In this document: positions 12,471-25,540 of the stretch, piece after piece
Position numbering within the stretch: position 1 is the first letter of the stretch
Layout of the letters: each line of letters opens with the position of its first letter
Assembly (NCBI RefSeq): GCF_000237925.1
Contig: NW_017385987.1
Span: 248,001 to 312,000, forward strand
Direction of reading: 5' to 3'
From: Schistosoma mansoni
Taxonomy: Eukaryota > Platyhelminthes > Trematoda > Strigeidida > Schistosomatidae
Length of the DNA stretch: 64,000 nucleotides
Made by a program: the position numbers and the translations under genes
The notes under the pieces: generated by a model
Database searches by the model: none
The model's input: the letters and a program-made list of their open reading frames with translations, nothing else
Told to the model about the DNA's origin: nothing

Positions 12471-12914
12471 ACTTTCAAGATGTAGCATAGGATTGAAAGT
12501 CATTGGTGTGTTTTGACAGGAAGGTGAACTAAGAGAATATTGCGGCGAGAATGTTGGCGTTAAGAGAATTCTTTTTTGCAGTTATGAGAAAATTGAATTG
12601 TAAGTAAGTATTAAATAAATAAGAATAATCATTTCTATAGTAACTCTTGTTTAAGCGCTATTTATTTCATACGAGAAATAATCAAGTATAAAATTTAACA
12701 GTGCTGAAATCAAGCTTGATTAACAGTCATATTGGATGAGTAGGCTCCGGAGGAGATGAGAGCCTTCTCGTACCTGGGCAGCATCAGCAATGAACAAGTA
12801 GGAACTGATGCAAGTATGGAGGAATAAGGCAAACGTAGATTCCCTACAATTAAAGAATATTAGTAAAAGGTTTCGGAGATTGTCGAGTTTTATTGATATC
12901 ATAAACCGACCAGT

Positions 12915-13085
12915 GCTAGACGACCATTGAAAACTTCCGAGCACTGAACAGCTGTTTAGCCCTAGTATGCTAATCTTAGGAAGTGTACATCCACGATCCC
13001 ATACGTGGGACTCGAACCCGAGACTTTCGGGCTTGCCTCTAGCTCTTGGAGTTCTAGTGTGAAGCCGTGGAAAGTGAAGCTCGAC
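12915..13085 (-). repeat. diverged Sm-alpha-like SINE, hammerhead core lost
   Basis: The minus strand has a B-box-like element (GGTTCGAGTCCC, near 13006-13018), the spacer ATCGTGGATGTACACTTC, then AAACAGCTGTTCAGTGCT and a 3' part (TTTTCAATGG, GTCTAGC) that align with the intact copy at 33655-33834. The ribozyme core is CCTAAGA where CTGAGGA is needed, and CTAAA where CGAAA is needed, so it cannot fold as an active hammerhead. Confidence 0.6.
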
Positions 13086-13357
13086 CGTGTCGGGTGTGAG
13101 TTAATTACTCGCCCAAGACAAGAGAAGATGATCGCGCAGTATCACGGTTTGGTTAATTTAAAAAAAACATTTATACCTTTGGATGACGGCTCAGTGGTTT
13201 GAAAAATAAGCTTTTGCGCTTAGTTTCTCATCATCTGATTACAACCATATATGTATTGAAATATAACATTGAGATAAGATATCCTATGAAACAAATGACA
13301 CTGAAGACGGAGAAAACTAAAATGATAAGACTAATAGATAATGTTATATTTATATAT

Positions 13358-15470
13358 ATTACTTGCGTCTGTTCGCCCCACCCTCACCCAAGGACGAGAA
13401 TTAGCCGTCCTTCAGCACTCTCCATCAAACTGTACCCTAAACAATCCTTTCCACTTGATTCCAGTCACTATTCATACTTTTCATATCTGATTCCAATTCC
13501 AAACGCACTGCGTTCTTTTACCTTCCATTTTTCCATTTCCATCCAGGATTCCAAGTTAGCTCATGCTTCTCGATGTAGTTTGATGATTTCCTCACTGTGT
13601 GTGTTATCCACTTCCAACATCTTTCCCTAACTTCCTCCCCAACTGGAATCTGGTTTGTTCGCTCCCACAATAGGCTGTTACTGATGGTATCCAACCGACG
13701 GACATTGAATATCTTGTGTGGACAATTGTTTAGAAATACTTGTACATTTTTGATGATGGTTGTGGTGGTTGTCTAAGTTTCAGCTCCATACAGTGGAACT
13801 GTGTTGATGTTCGTATAGAAGATTCTGACTTCGATGTTGGCTTGCATACAATTGTTTTGAGTTTCATATGTTCTTCAACTGTAGAAATGCTACACTTACT
13901 TTGACAATCCTTGTATTTACGTCTGCATCGGATCCTCCTTGTTCATCGATAATGCCGACCAGATACGAACGTGAAAGTTTCCACCTGTTCCAAAGTTTCT
14001 TGATCAAGTGTGATTGGGTTGGTATTCTCCTTGTCATATTTGAGGATGTTGCTTCTCCCTTGTGTATGTTGAGGTCTAATGCCCAGAGACTGCTACTACA
14101 CTGGTCGTCCTTATCTGCATTTGTTGGTGTGTATACGATAGGTTAGTTAGGTCATCTGTGATGTCGGAATCGTCTAGTCGTATGCAAGCTGTCCATTGTA
14201 TTCCGTGCTTCTCCTCAGGTGTCAGGGTCGTCAGGATTTAATCAACCACTAATCGATGAAACAAAGGGGAGAGAGTAGGCAGCTTTGTCTGACACCGGTC
14301 CTCACTTGGAATACATCTGTGACCTGTCCTCCATCTATGTAGTTCGTCGTGTCAATTCAGTGTGGTGTTGACAATCTTCTCAACTACTCACTCCAAAGTG
14401 TCAATGAAGTTCCATAATGTTCTCCTATGCACTCTGTCGAAGGCCTTCTCATAGTCAGGAGAGTTGATGTATTGTGACGAGTTGCATTCAATTGATTGTT
14501 CAACGATGAACTGTAGTGTATCGATCTGGTATATGCACGATCGGTTGTTACGAAAGACAACTTGATGGTCTCGAAGCTGAACGTCTACTGAATCTTTCAC
14601 CTGATCCAGAAAGACTCTGTTGAGAACGTTTCCTGGTAGCGATTGTGGTGTGATGTCTGTGTACTATTCACATTTACTCAGACTTCCTTTCTTTGGTATC
14701 TCGATGAGATATCCTTCTCTCCAAGGTGTCTGGAGCACTTGTTGCACGTTGAAGTTAGTGCTTCTTTAAAAGCTTTCCCGCTGTCCCCTGTGGTAGTTTC
14801 CTCTTCTTCCAGTAGATTTTGTTAGGCTTGGAACACCTAGCTGGGAGTTATCTTGAATTCTTTATTTCTGTCAGTATCTGGAAGGAAGGCTTTATTGAAC
14901 TATTGTAATGCTGTTTCTCCAGTCGTCCATTAATTCTTTAGCTTCAGTTTAATCTTAGCAACCATCAGTTGGTGGTGATCTGAATCTATGTCAGCTCCCC
15001 TTTAGGTTCCCACATCTTCCATTGACCTTCTGAATATTCTAGTGATGGTAATATGATCGATCTGGTCATGTGTAGTGTGATTCGGTGAAACCCATGTAGT
15101 TTTGTGTATGCGTTTGTGGAGGAATATTGTGCCATCTATAACCATTTTGTTGAATGCACATAAATTTGCAAATCTATCACCATCCTCATCACTTTCTCCC
15201 AGTGAGTCCATGTTGTCTCGTGATATCTTCATATCCTGTGTTGTCCATTCCGACTTTTACATTTAGGATTCCGATCAGGATGGTCAGGTTGTTTCCTGAG
15301 CACTTCACTATAATCGACTTCAGTCTCTCGTAGAACTGATCTTTATTGTCGTCGTTGCTGTGATTGGTGGGGGCATAATATTGGATTACATTCTTCTATC
15401 ATGAACCTTTTTACTTGTCTTGGGATCGCTGAACTGGTTAAGCAGAGTTGCTGGTTCAGTTTTATGGAGT
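13358..15470 (-). mobile_element. decayed RTE-type LINE (SR2-like family A)
   Basis: On the minus strand the order is 5' to 3': an endonuclease segment (15232-15002: RFANLCAFNKMVIDGTIF, HKRIHKTTWVSPNHTTHDQIDH), an RT segment (14600-14388: FRNNRSCIYQIDTLQFIVEQS, YEKAFDRVHRRTLWN), the C-terminal region and a 3' end close to GATGGAGAGTGCTG with a GCAAGTAAT tail at 13358. Frames are broken by many stops and small indels. The domain order and the short tandem tail are those of the RTE clade; SR2 is the schistosome family it recalls. No open frame is left that could make a working protein. Confidence 0.78.
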
Positions 15471-17780
15471 AAGTATCTTTGTTTACATATAAATCAATAT
15501 GACATAATCATGTATGAAATCCTTTCGAACATTCTGACTCAACGATCAAGTTACGGATGAAACCTCAAAACCAAATGATTTACGGGCATCGATAGCGTCA
15601 CGTGATGTATGATTAAGAAGAAACAGTACCCTTTATGTAATTTTCAAAGGATTTAGTTGCAATACATAGTATGAATTGAAGAACGAAACATGGATTGGTT
15701 TAAATGAAGTAGTATCTTAGATCCCTTTCCCTTTACAACTCATACAAATGACGTTTGTAGTTGCTTCTGCAAAGTTATACCTTTTCTGTATGATAACGAA
15801 CTCAAAGTAGTTCATTTATTAGTCCATACTCATTTATTGCCCATATACTGTACTGCGTCAGTGGGCAGCTCATCAAGGTAGCCATGTGGTGCTTAAAAGT
15901 GAATTTGTAGCTCAGCATGTCTAAATATGGATGAGTTGGATTTAATGGTCCATCCTTCGATTTTAACTTAAATAGAAATATTAAGGTGATATCTAGGTTA
16001 CGTTTCGTGGTAGACGTGGAATTCAGAGATTGCTACAATTTATTCTCCTCAGAACAGGTCTCAACACTAACTGCTCTGTCCCTCCGTTTTCTGGGTTGTA
16101 TTTTTCGTGGCCTCCATGACAATGACTTGTACGTTTGGTCGTACAAAATATGTGTCTGAGTACGGCTAGAATACTGTAATTTATCCAGAGTAGTTGATTA
16201 AGTTACATTCTGTTCAGTCGGTCTGCATACTCCGTATTCTAAGGAGCGATCATCCCTAAGGCCATAAATTCAGATTCATTGAGTCAGAACTTATTCCTAT
16301 ATGGAGTTAGTGACTTAGACTGAACTTAATCTTTTTCTTCACGACACTAAATAAATTATTTTAAACATCCACAAATGTGATCCAGTCTTCAGAATCAGCG
16401 AGTTATGGTGTTCATTCTTCAATATCGAAAGTGGAGATTTTTCATTCTGAATCTACTCTCTTTATGAGTGGTTACCTTAGAAGTCAATTTAACAGTATCG
16501 GAAACAATTTTCCTCAATCTGTCAGTGATACAGAATCACTGTCATTTTTTGTATGACGTTGATGATCTTGTCTCTTGTGAAACCATCTTGAAAATACTTA
16601 CTCCAGCAAGTATATTCTGTTATCTCTAATGAAATTACATGAACCTCGAACGTGTTGTCATTTTTGTTATTTTGTATGCTTATCAGACTTCTCTTCATAC
16701 TGGATTTTTATACGTTGTTTTTATGACAAGCTTTCATAATGAATGCCCTGGTCTACTTCCGTTCAATCTCAAATCGTATCTTAATTGTATAGTTTACTTA
16801 GTCACTATAAGAATTTCTGTAGAGTAGTTGGCTGATTACAATCAAATCTTTCTTAATCAGTATGTCAGGAATAATCAATCTCACAAACGATGACAGTTAT
16901 ATCACAGTGAGATTTTTGATGTAACGTTGTATCTGTTTTAGATTTTCTCCATCGCAAATGATTATAAATACCATTTTACAGGACTGTAATTGCCCATCTA
17001 ATATGATGGGGTAGAAAAGTGACATTATTTCAAATCAGTATTTGTTTTTACCAATTCAGTACGAATATCACCCAGAGTCAGATATGTACTTTCATTAACT
17101 GTGATGTTAATATTTCTTGTATCAATTTGGAATCAGTATATAAATGAGTGTGTTTCGTTGAGTCACTGAATCTTCATTCGCACCATTCTTCTGTGTTCCT
17201 ACTTTGAGTTATGAGAATCACAGTGGTTACCGTTTTCCAAATATGAGCAGTAGAACCTTGGACATAATACCTTCTCTGTACTACTACTTAACAAAAGTGA
17301 CGTTCTAGTCCTTCTACAAACAAAGTGTGGGTTGCTAAATATGTGCCGTATGTAACATCTGTCATTGCTAGCCGATCATGACGTCGTAACTATGCCACTT
17401 TCTTAGCTCATTTATTTTACTTTATTGAGATTACTAAAGACAAATATGTACTAGCGGGATTGACGACTATTATAATGTGTACTTCGATAACAATGCTGTA
17501 GTCCAAATAAATGTCATCTGGGGTGATCCATTCCACTTGCTACACACTTGTGACAAATATTTTGTCAAAACGATTTTATGAATCATGTCTTCTCAAATAA
17601 TGTACACTTACTGTTTTAAGTTACCCATTCTTTTATTCATTGACCTGATCATGTCTGCAAACAGATCAATTATAGAAATTATACAGTCATAATATATTAA
17701 TATGTTCAATGATCATCATTGCTTCATATTGTAAGTCTGTTTCCCAAACAATATTCCATCGATTGGTCAAATTATTTCAA
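15471..17780. other. intergenic DNA, no gene seen
   Basis: Short frames such as 16639-16827 (+) are hydrophobic and lack recognisable domains. No element ends were recognised. Confidence 0.45.
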
Positions 17781-17917
17781 ATGTAGATCTGATTGGTTGT
17801 AGAAATGATGAAATATATCAGATTGGAAAATAATTTATCCGATATCCAGTTTTTCACTTATCTAACAACAAAATATTTCAATAAAGGATACACCTAATAA
17901 TTCCTTGTTCATCACAG
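17781..17917 (+). promoter_or_regulatory. promoter region of GPCR 3
   Basis: GATCTGATTGGTT (17787-17799) holds an inverted CCAAT box, AAATATATC (17811-17819) is TATA-like, and 17825-17861 is a conserved block shared with receptor genes 4 and 5. An acceptor-like TTCATCACAG ends at 17917, 27 bases before the ATG. Confidence 0.5.
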
Positions 17918-17944
17918 TAGTTTGAGAAAGTAGAAAACCAAACA

Positions 17945-18931
17945 ATGAATGAGACTACTTACGTTACTCAACCTATTCGAACTATTATAACAGTTGAAGG
18001 AGCACTTGGTACAATATCCAATATTGCGGCAATCGCTGTAGTGTCTAAAGCACAATTTGGTTCAAGATTTTCTACATTCATATTTAGAGTTCAACCAATA
18101 TTTGATTTAGGTGCATGTCTCTCAACAACAGTTTATCTTGCATTTCACTCTATAATGCTTAACAATTATTTGACAGGAATATACATTATTGACTCCCTGA
18201 TTTGTCATTTTTGGTTTCGAAATTCATTATTCTGGTTATTTTGCGTCTTGAGTGTACAAAATCTAGTTTGTTTATCGTTGGATAGAGTGAGTGCTGTCAT
18301 ATTTACTGGATCAATCAAAGTGTATGCGAACAGATTCTTTATACTATACTTCATTTACATGCTCTCTATGGTTCTAATTTTATACGTACCTGTTCCACTC
18401 CTTCGTCGATATGCCTCCAGAGAGTGCGTGATGGATTTTTCATTCCCTTTGATTCAATCAAGTGTATTTCTTGACTATGTGGTGTATTCTTGGTCTGTGT
18501 TCGCTTATTTTATACCATTACTAATAATGCTGACTAGTCATGCATGGATAATACACGCCATTAGAAGGACTCACTCTCCAAACCACAATATTTTAACAGA
18601 AAATGTGGAGTCCAAATTAAGAATAAAACGGAAAATTATTCAGTTAGTTATCACAACAGCAATAATGTCATGTCAACAAGCTATATTACACTCATTTGAA
18701 TGCATAGTTCAAATATTAATCACAACTGGAGTCGTGGAGTATACTTATGGTACTCCAATCGAACAAATGAGTACATTTCTGATATTATTGGGATGTATGT
18801 CAAATCCATGCATTCTCATTTTCAGTACAGGTGCTTTAAGAAGACGTTTGTCAACATCAATTAGTAGTTTAACGGAAAAAATGAGTAATGTTGGAACATT
18901 TGGACAATCAAAAAAGTCAACAACACAGTGA
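17945..18931 (+). CDS. rhodopsin-like GPCR 3, PROF1-like orphan
   Basis: A single-exon receptor of 328 residues with an NET sequon at residue 2. Landmarks are N26 (TM1), D54 (TM2), C87 and the ECL2 cysteine in RECVMDF, DRV at 113-115, a TM5 proline in FIPL, and NPCIL at 287-291. The TM6 segment (AIMSCQQAILHSFECIVQIL) is identical in protein to that of receptor gene 5, and 84 bases of DNA there are identical (18653-18736). TM2-ECL1 differs clearly from the paralogues (YLAFHSIMLNNYLTG). Likely poly(A) signals AATAAA lie near 19006 and 19036. Ligand unknown; the family is inferred from motifs and the single-exon structure. Confidence 0.88.
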   Translation: MNETTYVTQPIRTIITVEGALGTISNIAAIAVVSKAQFGSRFSTFIFRVQPIFDLGACLSTTVYLAFHSIMLNNYLTGIYIIDSLICHFWFRNSLFWLFCVLSVQNLVCLSLDRVSAVIFTGSIKVYANRFFILYFIYMLSMVLILYVPVPLLRRYASRECVMDFSFPLIQSSVFLDYVVYSWSVFAYFIPLLIMLTSHAWIIHAIRRTHSPNHNILTENVESKLRIKRKIIQLVITTAIMSCQQAILHSFECIVQILITTGVVEYTYGTPIEQMSTFLILLGCMSNPCILIFSTGALRRRLSTSISSLTEKMSNVGTFGQSKKSTTQ

Positions 18932-19004
18932 TTAATATGTGCACTTGTTTCCTATTTCAGATCAACATTTGCCGTGTAATGATGATGCTTTCATGCAGTA
19001 AGTA

Positions 19005-19042
19005 CAATAAATATATTGAATGTCTTTTCTCAAATAAATAAA
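19005..19042 (+). terminator. candidate poly(A) signals for GPCR 3
   Basis: AATAAA occurs near 19006 and again, twice overlapping, near 19035, about 75-105 bases after the stop codon. In AT-rich DNA this motif is frequent, so the call rests on position. Confidence 0.35.
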
Positions 19043-20152
19043 GTGATATATATTGAGCCTTGTGTAACTTACTCCTTACTATGTCTGTACATTGAATTGT
19101 GGAACTGTTTGTAAACTTAATACCTTCACCTGTTAACTAACGGATTGAGCTGTAAATAAATTGATGAATATTGTCTAAAGTTGTATGTTGTTGTGTTCCA
19201 ACTACATAAATTAAGTATAATTTGTCTATGAGTTTGTCTTTCTACAGTTACACTGATTTCTCGGTTACTTGCATGATAAATCATGGTGAAAACAGAGTGA
19301 CTACATTAATATTTATCAGAAAGTTGGGATCTACATAATACATGTGATTTCATATGATTGAAGGTAATATGTATTCAATTGTTAACGATGTTTTCTAACA
19401 GTACTTGTTATAATTACAATTACAAATTAAATCATAGAATCTTTTGACTGGTTTATACAGTTTAACTTATAAATTCTATTGAAATAATTGGGTTTTTTTT
19501 ACTTTGGACTTTGTTTCTGTAATACCATTGTTGTATTTTTAAATATGGTTTCACATCTTCACCTTCTATTCATAGGTAGAAGAGAAGAAATTATTGAACC
19601 TTGACTATTCATTAGAATCATACCATCGATATTGATATAAATGTTAACGAGTTCACGAATGAGTAGAACATTCAGAAGATTATTTATTGTGTTGACTGAA
19701 AATCAGTTGAATTAGTAACAGAAACTAAGTAAAATTTGAAAGTTCTTTTTTTATATTTACAAAAGAATTTGTTTTATTTCCGTTCCACATTATCTTATAG
19801 AGTAGTTTATCACAAATTTAATTCCTTAATCATTTTATATTCTTCTATTTTTTCGGTGACAAAAATAAGTTTTGAACTTTGTTTTTAATATCCAAAACAA
19901 TGGGATCATTGATTTTGAATCGATGATGCATTGAAATTAGGTTACTTGTGTAAACGATTCATTCAGTAAATTATCGGTTACTTGGTAAAAATGTATATTA
20001 CTACTGTCCTGTGGATTAAACGATAACGGCCTTACTATCCATAGGACTTGGACTATCTATTCAAGCTACCATGTCTGATTCTATTCACATTTCACACTGT
20101 TATCGCACATAGAAATTAAACTGTATCCTTTCTCACCACAAATGTCACATTT
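19043..20152. other. AT-rich intergenic DNA, no gene seen
   Basis: No frame with a domain and no element signature recognised. Confidence 0.5.
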
Positions 20153-20937
20153 ACCTTACATATACACACAAATATACAAACATGCCTCATATAAATCACC
20201 TTGACTTGAATGACATGACATTGACTTGGTCAGACCTGTTTTTGATTGGTCTCATCTAATATAACTTGCTTTGTTCCTTTGTATTATTTAAACTTTGGCC
20301 ATCGCAATTCATATCCACAAACCGAACCTTTGTATCCAAAAGAAGTTTGTACAACCACTCTCGCTACCTTGGCCATCGGTATAGCGGAGTTTGTAGCATA
20401 ATTTCGGTAAACAATTATCTTATTCCTTCAATTTTTTGTATTTTTGTATTTTGTATTTTACTTATTCTCTTCATTCGTCTCTTGATTTTTACATAACTAC
20501 TATATTACTGACCATTCATCAAAATATTTTGTTAGTTCTTTCTTCTCTCTTTTTTATATATTATGCAACGTAGCAACAGCTTGATTTTCGAATAATAACT
20601 TTGATTAGTATTAATCCTTCTCTTCCAATTAATGTTAGTTTATAATCGATGTCATTATATAATTATTACGTAGCGTATCTACTCCATGAGTGTTATTTAA
20701 TTATTGTAAATCATATATATATATTAGTGTAGAGCCATGATGAAAAACTAATTGAAAAGAAATTTCTTCGCTCGATTCGTTCCTTTTTAATTAACAAATG
20801 TCAAAATGGGATTTTTCACCTAATTTCGATTTAGTTATTTATTCTCTGAAGAAGTGGTTTACACTGAGTCATGAAACGTCAGAAAATTTAATTTATCTAC
20901 TCATTAAGATATTACAAATATATAATTTATTTATAAC
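20153..20937 (+). repeat. dispersed repeat, copy 1 (long)
   Basis: Starts near TACCTTACATATACAC and ends near TTTATTTATAACTG. Both ends recur at 23222-23486. The 3' part holds a strongly conserved phrase (TCTGAAGAAGTGGTTTACAC, then GAAACGTCAGAAAA). A 76-residue hydrophobic frame (20266-20496) lies inside. The wording of the 3' part recalls the tail region of Penelope-like elements, but I could not find RT or GIY-YIG motifs, so the class is open. Confidence 0.6.
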
Positions 20938-23221
20938 TGTTTATTGATAACAATAAAAATGTAGAAACCTATTAACATAATGAGGATTTCGAAATTCGTG
21001 GTAAGTATTATACTTTTATAGTCTACTCATTTTTTGGAACAAGTTGCATATTGTAGTATGCATTAAATGAATTCAAGCAACTGTCTTCAAACTATTAGAA
21101 ACCAAATCAATAAGTAATTGGAGTTTTAAAGCTATTTAGTGTCATCTGGAATGACGAAACAATGAAGGACTTCGTAGGAAATTATTTCGTTGAACTGAAT
21201 GGATTAGCCAGGAGGCTTCTATTGTCTTTCCAGACAATATCAACACATATATCTGTAGAAAATTAGAATAACGGTGTATTAATCAGAATGCTTGCACTCT
21301 CCATACCTGTCTATATGAACACCAGCTGGCAACAAATTGTCACAGAAACAGCACAAATTCAATCAGTGAATTCCGAAAACCTAGCATTCAGGTTACCTAG
21401 TAGTTAATCGATACATTGAAGGAGACTCATCCTATCAGCTATTTATTAATGAATAAGTAACTAAAATGTCAGAGGTCAGGTCAGTGGGAGGAATCAATTG
21501 TAGTAAGCGTCCAACCAATTACATTCTATGTAGACAGGAAAATCTAATAATTCTAATAGTTCACTTTCTTTTGAAATATAATAAAGGCTTCGCTAACAAA
21601 CTATCCAGCCCAGAAATCAAAATCCTTTTAAGAAAGCAGAAATAATATTTTTCACATCAGATTGAATTAAGAAATTATCATCGTATTTGAATAAAACAAA
21701 ATATTAAGAAGAAATCAGTTCAGTAAAAAACAATTCATTATTCTAAGAACGTTTTCATGCTTGAACATTAATTTTTGTTTATACGAAGAAAAAGTACTTA
21801 ATGCTCAAACCACAGCATCGAGGTGCACAGGACAAGCTGTGAATCACATGTGGAGAAATCCAAACAATTCACTTCTACCCGAAGTTTGTGATGATGATGT
21901 CGTTCAGAAGGACGATGAAAGCTCCACGACCATACCATCCAGCTCAAAGAACAAAACTCCATCACAAATTCATATCTAAAGCATTATCCTGAATTTATTT
22001 ACTTAAGAATTGATTCTCACATCTTTGTTCTTAGAAAAATTGTCGACAAATTAAATGATTCAACTATTAATTACCAAATATTGGTTATGTTAATTCTTGT
22101 TAGATAAGAAAAATTCTCAAAAATACTACAGAATTAATACATTTTATTAGTTTTCATCGTTATACTACTTAAACACAAATTTTAATAGTAATTAATCATT
22201 TCCAACAAAATAATCACATGAATTTATATGAAAAACTTTACTAACATATTGTCTATGATTGATTCAAGTTTAGTACAATGAGACAAGCTCATTTATAAAT
22301 TAATAACTTTTTTTCTGAATAATTGTCTGTTTAGCAAAGATGGATAGTGACTAGAGACTGACCAGTTACAGTCCTAAACATCAATGAAGAGATTCAAACA
22401 AACAATACTAATTGAATTGTCTGCATAGTTGTACTGGGATAAATATTACTAAAAAGGAAAAACATCATTAGTGAATAAATAAAATGGGGTACTGTTGACT
22501 GAGATACACAATTTTTCGTTTCATTTATCTATTTTTTTAATTTTTTTTCTTTTTACCAGGTTGAGAGTCTAACAAACTGTTCAATGATAAATCTGAATGA
22601 CCTTCTCCCATAATATACTTTCCCATATTTGAAAATAAGTTCCTTCTCCAAATTAATTATTTTATTATGATAAACAATACATGATATGATTATAAATGAG
22701 TTGAATATTAATTTTTTTTTGTTTTAGGAAATTTTTAATGGACAGTTTATTGTAAGCAATTTAATAGAACGCGATTATTGTCTATAACTAATATGATTGA
22801 TGCATTTGTTTTTTAAAAAAAGAGAGTTATATGATGAATATAAACAGATTGTATATACTTCAGTGTTTAGTTATTTAGCAATGATAAATAACAATAGTTG
22901 GAATGTTAAATATTGAATAATAGCATAGTACATATTACAATATATGAAATCAAACACTGGATCAAATAAGAGAATATTTAAAAGGTGAGAAAAGTAGAAA
23001 AAATACTTCATCAATATGGTTGATGACTAGTGTTCCTTTTTGTTAAAATCATTCAAGTAAACAAAATCATCTGTCATTTATTTTAAGAAAACAAGATGAC
23101 GTAATGACTTCTATTGAGGAAGAAGAGTTGAACTCCTGTTGAACTACTGATTCATACCCAACATACTACTAATTGTAAGTATATGAAGTGAATAAACTTG
23201 ATCGAATTTCAATGTCATGTA
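20938..23221. other. AT-rich intergenic DNA, no gene seen
   Basis: A plus-strand frame at 21761-21979 (72 residues) has no recognisable domain. Nothing else is supported. Confidence 0.45.
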
Positions 23222-23486
23222 TACCTCACATATACACAGAAATATACAAACATGCCTCATATAAATCAGCTTGACTTGAATGACATGACATCGACTTGGT
23301 CAGACCTGTTTTTTGATTGAGCATACATAATATTCTTTCATTATTCCTTTGTGCTATTTCAACCTTGGTTAATTTTAATTTGGTTATTTATTCTCTGAGG
23401 AAGTGGTTTACACTGAGTTACGAAACATCAGAAAATCTAATTTTCCTACTCATTTGGATATTACAAATATATTAATTTATTTATAA
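23222..23486 (+). repeat. dispersed repeat, copy 2 (internally deleted)
   Basis: Matches the first 150 or so bases and the last 120 or so of the repeat at 20153-20937 but lacks about 500 internal bases; the junction is near 23368. It sits in the same orientation 3 kb downstream. Confidence 0.65.
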
Positions 23487-23844
23487 CAATCTATTCAATG
23501 CTCACCTTGGTAATGAATATTTACATCAGATCAGACAAAAAGTCATATAATATTTATTCAAGATGAATAATTATGGAGATCATTCAAAACTATACACTTT
23601 ACATTTCTCTAGGACACTAATATTTATTTTATTATAAAATAGATTTGTATATATCACTAACACATTTTATTTAATTATTAATTTTTATCTTTTAGAAAAA
23701 TATCCTAAATGAGACTAACTTGAAAATATTTTAAGTATGGTAATATGTTTATTAATCATTATTATTATTTATAAGAACTTTCGTCTAAATTAGAGCGAAT
23801 AGTTTCACAGTATTTGAGCACCGATTTGATGTAAGACATTAAAT

Positions 23845-23970
23845 ACTTACTTACTTATACCTGTTACCCCTTATGGAGGAGCATAGGTGGCCCACCAGCA
23901 TTCTCCATCCAACTCTATCCTGCGCAATCCTTTCCAGTTCTTTCTAGTTGTTATTCATCTTTTTCATATT
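23845..23970 (-). mobile_element. RTE 3' end fragment (family A)
   Basis: The minus strand reads the last coding bases of an RTE element and ends in a (TAAG)n tail, seen on the plus strand as TTACTTACTTATACCTGTT. It matches the 3' ends at 39600-39770, 42175-42588 and 62158-62562. Only about 120 bases are left. Confidence 0.75.
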
Positions 23971-24262
23971 TAATGTCATTATTATTATTATTTTATTGGA
24001 TTCAATGTTTTAATTTATTTACTAATAAACAGTTAAATTTTATTGAATAAAATGTATTTAATCGTTTTTCATAGGGTTTTTATTGTTTATTTATTACTTA
24101 AAAACATTTGAACAATATCAACAATGATCACAATATTCAATAATGAAAATAAAAATCTGTTAAAGAGGATGATCTTTTACATTTAAAAAGACAAAAACTC
24201 ATTATTTTTGTAATGAAAAGAAAACAAAATACCTGAAAATTAATTTTACTATTATTATTATT

Positions 24263-24560
24263 ATTAAATGCACTGTTATTATTGTCTCTCTTACCCTATC
24301 TGATCTATATTTATTCTGATCGCAGATCATAAATTTTCACTTAACATATATACAGATTCAAGTTAACATTCTATATGAGTCATATCAACATTAACAATCT
24401 ATTATTCTATTTAGTTTGACAATCCTAAATTCACATGCTTTAAACGATGTACTTTGCCTTTAACCTGACCATTTTTTTGGATTATTAATTTGGATATATA
24501 ATTGTAGAACCTGAAGAGAATATTCTTCGTTTAAATATTAGTCTTTTAATATGATGAAGA
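24263..24560 (+). mobile_element. Penelope-like element 3' UTR fragment
   Basis: Aligns with the minus-strand 3' UTR at 11040-11480: a triplet ATT run, TTTATTCTGATCG, GATTCAAGTTAACA, GGATTATTAATTTGGAT and ATTGTAGAACCTGA occur in the same order in both. No coding part is left. Confidence 0.65.
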
Positions 24561-25540
24561 TCATGAAACAAAAGAAAACATGCTGAAAGGATATAACCTG
24601 TAAAATATTGTTGTAAACATTTGTAATGAAATAATGTATTTGTTATATTGATGATTACAATTTTGACAAATGTAAACTGACTGAAAACATAATGAATTAA
24701 ATTTGTGATATTTCATTTGTAATTTGTTTAATGAAATGTAAATTGAATATTTATGAAAATTTTTATTTTTAAAGATTTGACTCAATAGTTACAGAAATAT
24801 GACTGTAGATCATTTACGTAGATGATTTGTGTCGAGTGATTAGGGGCCTACTCGAATTAGACAGGAATGGTGTAACAAACAAGTTGATTTCGAAATCACA
24901 CCTTGAGGTCAGCACCAAACGTGGATTATTTCTTCGATGTATCAAGGTACTATGACTGCTTTGAAGACCGTATAATACAAAGGAAATTATTACAGAAATA
25001 TAATATTAAGAACAGGTACAAGGAAGAGATTTCAACTACCATTGCATGAATCAGTTTATGATGTGTGATTAATTGATGCACCTTGGTTGTCCATGACTTT
25101 GACGAGTATCAATGAACTGTTCGAGATTCAGTATGATTTGGCTAGGGCACAGTGACATTTTACTGGCCCTACACAACACAGTAAAGAATTACATTTAACT
25201 ACAAATTGATCTTGAAACGATTTCTGCGTAAAATTAAACATAATAATTTGAGTATTCTGATGCATAGTATTTGACAATGAATATAAAGGATGATGGGATA
25301 TCTTTTTCTTTGATTACAAGAGTTGACAGAGAATCATATCGGTTACCGGTAAATAGATGAGTAAATAATTAGTTAGTTGTACACAGAATATTATAGAGCA
25401 CAAATAAGTTTCGAAAGTAACACATTCATCTAAATAAGTATAAAAAAAGAAGTGAATTTTATCAACTCATCGTAAAAAACAGCACAATGTTGTTATGTAT
25501 TCCTTTGATATGCATAACGAGAATGTACCTGTTGTGTTGA
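24561..25540. other. intergenic DNA downstream of GPCR 4, no gene seen
   Basis: No domain-bearing frame. The part next to 25541 is the 3' flank of receptor gene 4, which is on the minus strand. Confidence 0.5.

Larger units (their letters stand above)
11040..12490 (-). mobile_element. Penelope-like element fragment (RT thumb, GIY-YIG, 3' UTR)
   Basis: Read on the minus strand. From about 12447 down there is a Penelope-type motif (FTCEEENGG, AFLDVLL, then WTGQYTNF), then a long stretch of RT C-terminal type (KENRYPEKCINK) with stops. An open frame of 161 residues follows (12065-11580) holding LPRSIQRTFN, RPMIPPMLKDKLSRLATSF and a GIY-YIG endonuclease: the region around CIYQSKCSCEASFIGRFSRN and the late ALAIR/KP-like segment EAIAIRIKKPVVCIQKK. 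An AT-rich 3' UTR runs to about 11040 and shares a signature (GTAGAACCTGATGATAAATT near 11110-11130) with copies at 24263-24560 and 40618-41275. The RT catalytic core is missing. Penelope-like elements use the GIY-YIG domain to nick target DNA; this copy is dead. Confidence 0.75.

Noticed and set aside
11941-12490. Plus-strand frames 11941-12126 and 12290-12490 as genes
   Set aside because: They are antisense to the Penelope-like element; the end of the second is explained by the inverted RT fragment.
13165-13235. Second SINE head (GGCTCAGTGGTTTG) on the plus strand
   Set aside because: Only the A-box-like start matches; no B box or 3' part follows, so it is too weak to list.
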